Of a stretch of 14,618 nucleotides of DNA, positions 13,945 through 14,618 are shown piece by piece. The stretch lies in contig CAAEQN010000090.1 of NCBI GenBank assembly GCA_900758165.1, forward strand, positions 1-14,618, written 5' to 3'. Below the pieces are notes generated by a model that was not told where the DNA came from, did no database searches, and worked only from the letters and a program-made list of their open reading frames with translations. This DNA is from Clostridia bacterium. GTDB lineage: Bacteria; Bacillota; Clostridia; TANB77; CAG-508. Within the stretch, counting starts at the first letter, position 1, and each line of letters starts with the position of its first letter. Made by a program: the position numbers and the translations under genes.

Positions 13945-13974
13945 TGTGGATAATGTGGATAACCCTGTGAATAA
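13945..13974 (+). promoter_or_regulatory. Tandem DnaA-box cluster
   Basis: Two perfect DnaA boxes, TGTGGATAA (the complement of TTATCCACA), lie head to tail at 13945-13953 and 13954-13962, followed by the one-mismatch box TGTGAATAA at 13966-13974. A degenerate TGTAGCAAG follows at 13978. All share one orientation. The cluster is 166-196 bases upstream of the nrdD-like start, so it may be a DnaA-controlled regulatory site, a DnaA-titration site or part of a replication origin. Confidence 0.7.
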
Positions 13975-14081
13975 CTCTGTAGCAAGGGTTTCATTTTTGA
14001 GTTTTGCACAGGTATTATTGTTAAGTAGTTTATGGTAACTTCTTTCTTGTAATATTAATAAATTATGTTTATTTTGCAAAC

Positions 14082-14120
14082 TTATTTTCTTAAAAAGAGT
14101 ATAATTTTTATTGCTCTCAT
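14082..14120 (-). CDS. Possible 12-residue leader peptide
   Basis: ATG at 14120 is preceded by an unusually strong SD (ATAGGAGGTAAAAGTA) just after the DUF1294 stop, and opens a frame of only 12 codons, MRAIKIILFLRK, ending TAA. It may be a small translated peptide or the remnant of a gene cut short. It contains no CGG, so the recoding rule does not extend it. Nothing else supports translation. Confidence 0.3.
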   Translation of the reverse strand: MRAIKIILFLRK

Positions 14121-14132
14121 TACTTTTACCTC

Positions 14133-14417
14133 CTATAAGTTTATTGCTATGATTAGTAATATTTGAAGTACTATTATAACTGGAACTCCTATAAAGAACT
14201 TTGGTTTTTGTGTTTTATGATGAAACACATACATTCCTATTATTTCTCCTATACTTCCTCCTATTAGCGCTAACGTAAGTAGTGTTGCTTCTTTTATTCT
14301 CCATTTTCCTTTTTCCGCTTTCTTTTTATCAATAAACATTGCTAAAAAAGCAATTAAATTAATCGCTATTAAATAAATTATTAAATTCTTTATTGTAAAA
14401 ATATTGTTTATTTCCAT
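14133..14417 (-). CDS. DUF1294 family membrane protein
   Basis: A 94-residue integral membrane protein of the DUF1294 family, function unknown. Helices lie at about 10-28 (NLIIYLIAINLIAFLAMFI), 45-63 (TLLTLALIGGSIGEIIGMYV) and 75-94. The family signatures are visible: the IDKKKAEKGKWRIKE segment between helices 1 and 2 (D-K-x-x-A...R-I-x-E), LIGGSIG, and FHHKTQKPKF (F-x-H-K-T-x-K-x-x-F). The ATG at 14417 has a GAGGA SD about 9 bases upstream. It is transcribed toward the DnaA-box region and may share a transcript with the tiny ORF after it. Its one CGG trinucleotide (14317) is out of frame. Confidence 0.9.
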   Translation of the reverse strand: MEINNIFTIKNLIIYLIAINLIAFLAMFIDKKKAEKGKWRIKEATLLTLALIGGSIGEIIGMYVFHHKTQKPKFFIGVPVIIVLQILLIIAINL

Positions 14418-14566
14418 TATTAATTTTCCTCATACTTATTTTAAGTATATCTTTATTTAGTCTAAAAAGTCAAGCAATTTTATTTAATATTCTTCAGAAC
14501 ACAAAAAATGAATAAAAAAAATATATGTCAAGTAAAAGGGAAAATGTCCCAAAAATTTTTAAACAT

Positions 14567-14597
14567 TAGCACTAAAAAATAGTGCTAGTTTTTTTAT
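14567..14597 (+). terminator. Orphan terminator-like hairpin
   Basis: TAGCACTA (14567-14574) and TAGTGCTA (14580-14587) pair perfectly around a 5-base A-rich loop, followed by G and seven T. It looks like a plus-strand intrinsic terminator, yet no plus-strand gene lies upstream nearer than 11436. It could end a small RNA, or in the other direction end a gene beyond the right edge, although the T-run is weaker on that strand. Confidence 0.45.
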
Positions 14598-14618
14598 TAT
14601 GCTGACTCCCTGTATGAT

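Larger units (their letters stand above)
13780..14132. other. Intergenic region with a DnaA-box cluster
   Basis: This 353-base gap between the nrdD-like gene and DUF1294 holds the nrdD-like SD (minus, about 13788-13793), the DnaA-box cluster at 13945-13974, and a tiny ORF at 14082-14120. The minus-strand open frame at 13815-14009 includes the box cluster, has no SD and looks like no protein, so it is not called. I found no palindrome resembling an NrdR box. Confidence 0.5.

Noticed and set aside
14566..14588. CIRCE (HrcA operator) resemblance, TTAGCACT...AGTGCTAG
   Set aside because: The gap between half-sites is 7 bases instead of 11, there is no heat-shock gene nearby, and a T-run follows as in a terminator.

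Overview
The window comes from a strongly AT-rich, anaerobic, endospore-forming member of the Bacillota, most likely class Clostridia. The signs are a complete spoIIIA operon, a class III (anaerobic) ribonucleotide reductase homologue, a clostridial prepilin-type N-terminus, a sortase-anchored Gram-positive surface protein, purine-rich Shine-Dalgarno (SD) sites before most genes, and near-exclusive use of AGA for arginine. No tRNA, rRNA, CRISPR, insertion sequence or phage gene was seen.

Layout: (i) 1-69, minus strand, the start of a prepilin-like gene running off the left edge. (ii) 365-1627, plus strand, enolase, facing (iii) 1810-3207, minus, a VWA surface protein with an IPQTG sortase signal; a bidirectional terminator lies between them. 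(iv) 3312-4526, minus, tyrS. (v) 4652-10013, minus, spoIIIAA to spoIIIAH in canonical order, encoding the ATPase, membrane and ring parts of the mother cell-forespore channel. (vi) 10172-10900 yebC and 11028-11357 a CsaA-type tRNA-binding protein, both minus. (vii) 11436-11639, plus, a small conserved-looking protein. (viii) 11650-13779, minus, a degenerate nrdD homologue. (ix) 13780-14132, an intergenic stretch with a tandem DnaA-box cluster. (x) 14133-14417, minus, a DUF1294 membrane protein.

The main discovery candidate is a decoding anomaly. spoIIIAE reads as one normal 394-residue protein only if the ribosome moves +1 at three places. At each place the zero-frame codon is CGG, and skipping its C exposes GGN (Gly) and restores the family sequence. 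The left-edge gene, unrelated to spoIIIAE, does the same: skipping C at a CGG in codon 10 yields a textbook prepilin motif. Across the window I found 4 in-frame CGG codons, all at +1 sites, and 17 CGG trinucleotides inside intact genes, all out of frame. I found no CGG used as a sense codon. This suggests that in this lineage CGG is not read as arginine and that C-GGN is decoded with a +1 shift, or as a four-base codon.

A second candidate is the nrdD-like protein. It keeps the ATP cone and barrel but lacks the thiyl-radical cysteine, the paired barrel cysteines and the whole C-terminal zinc/glycyl-radical domain. It should be unable to reduce ribonucleotides by itself.
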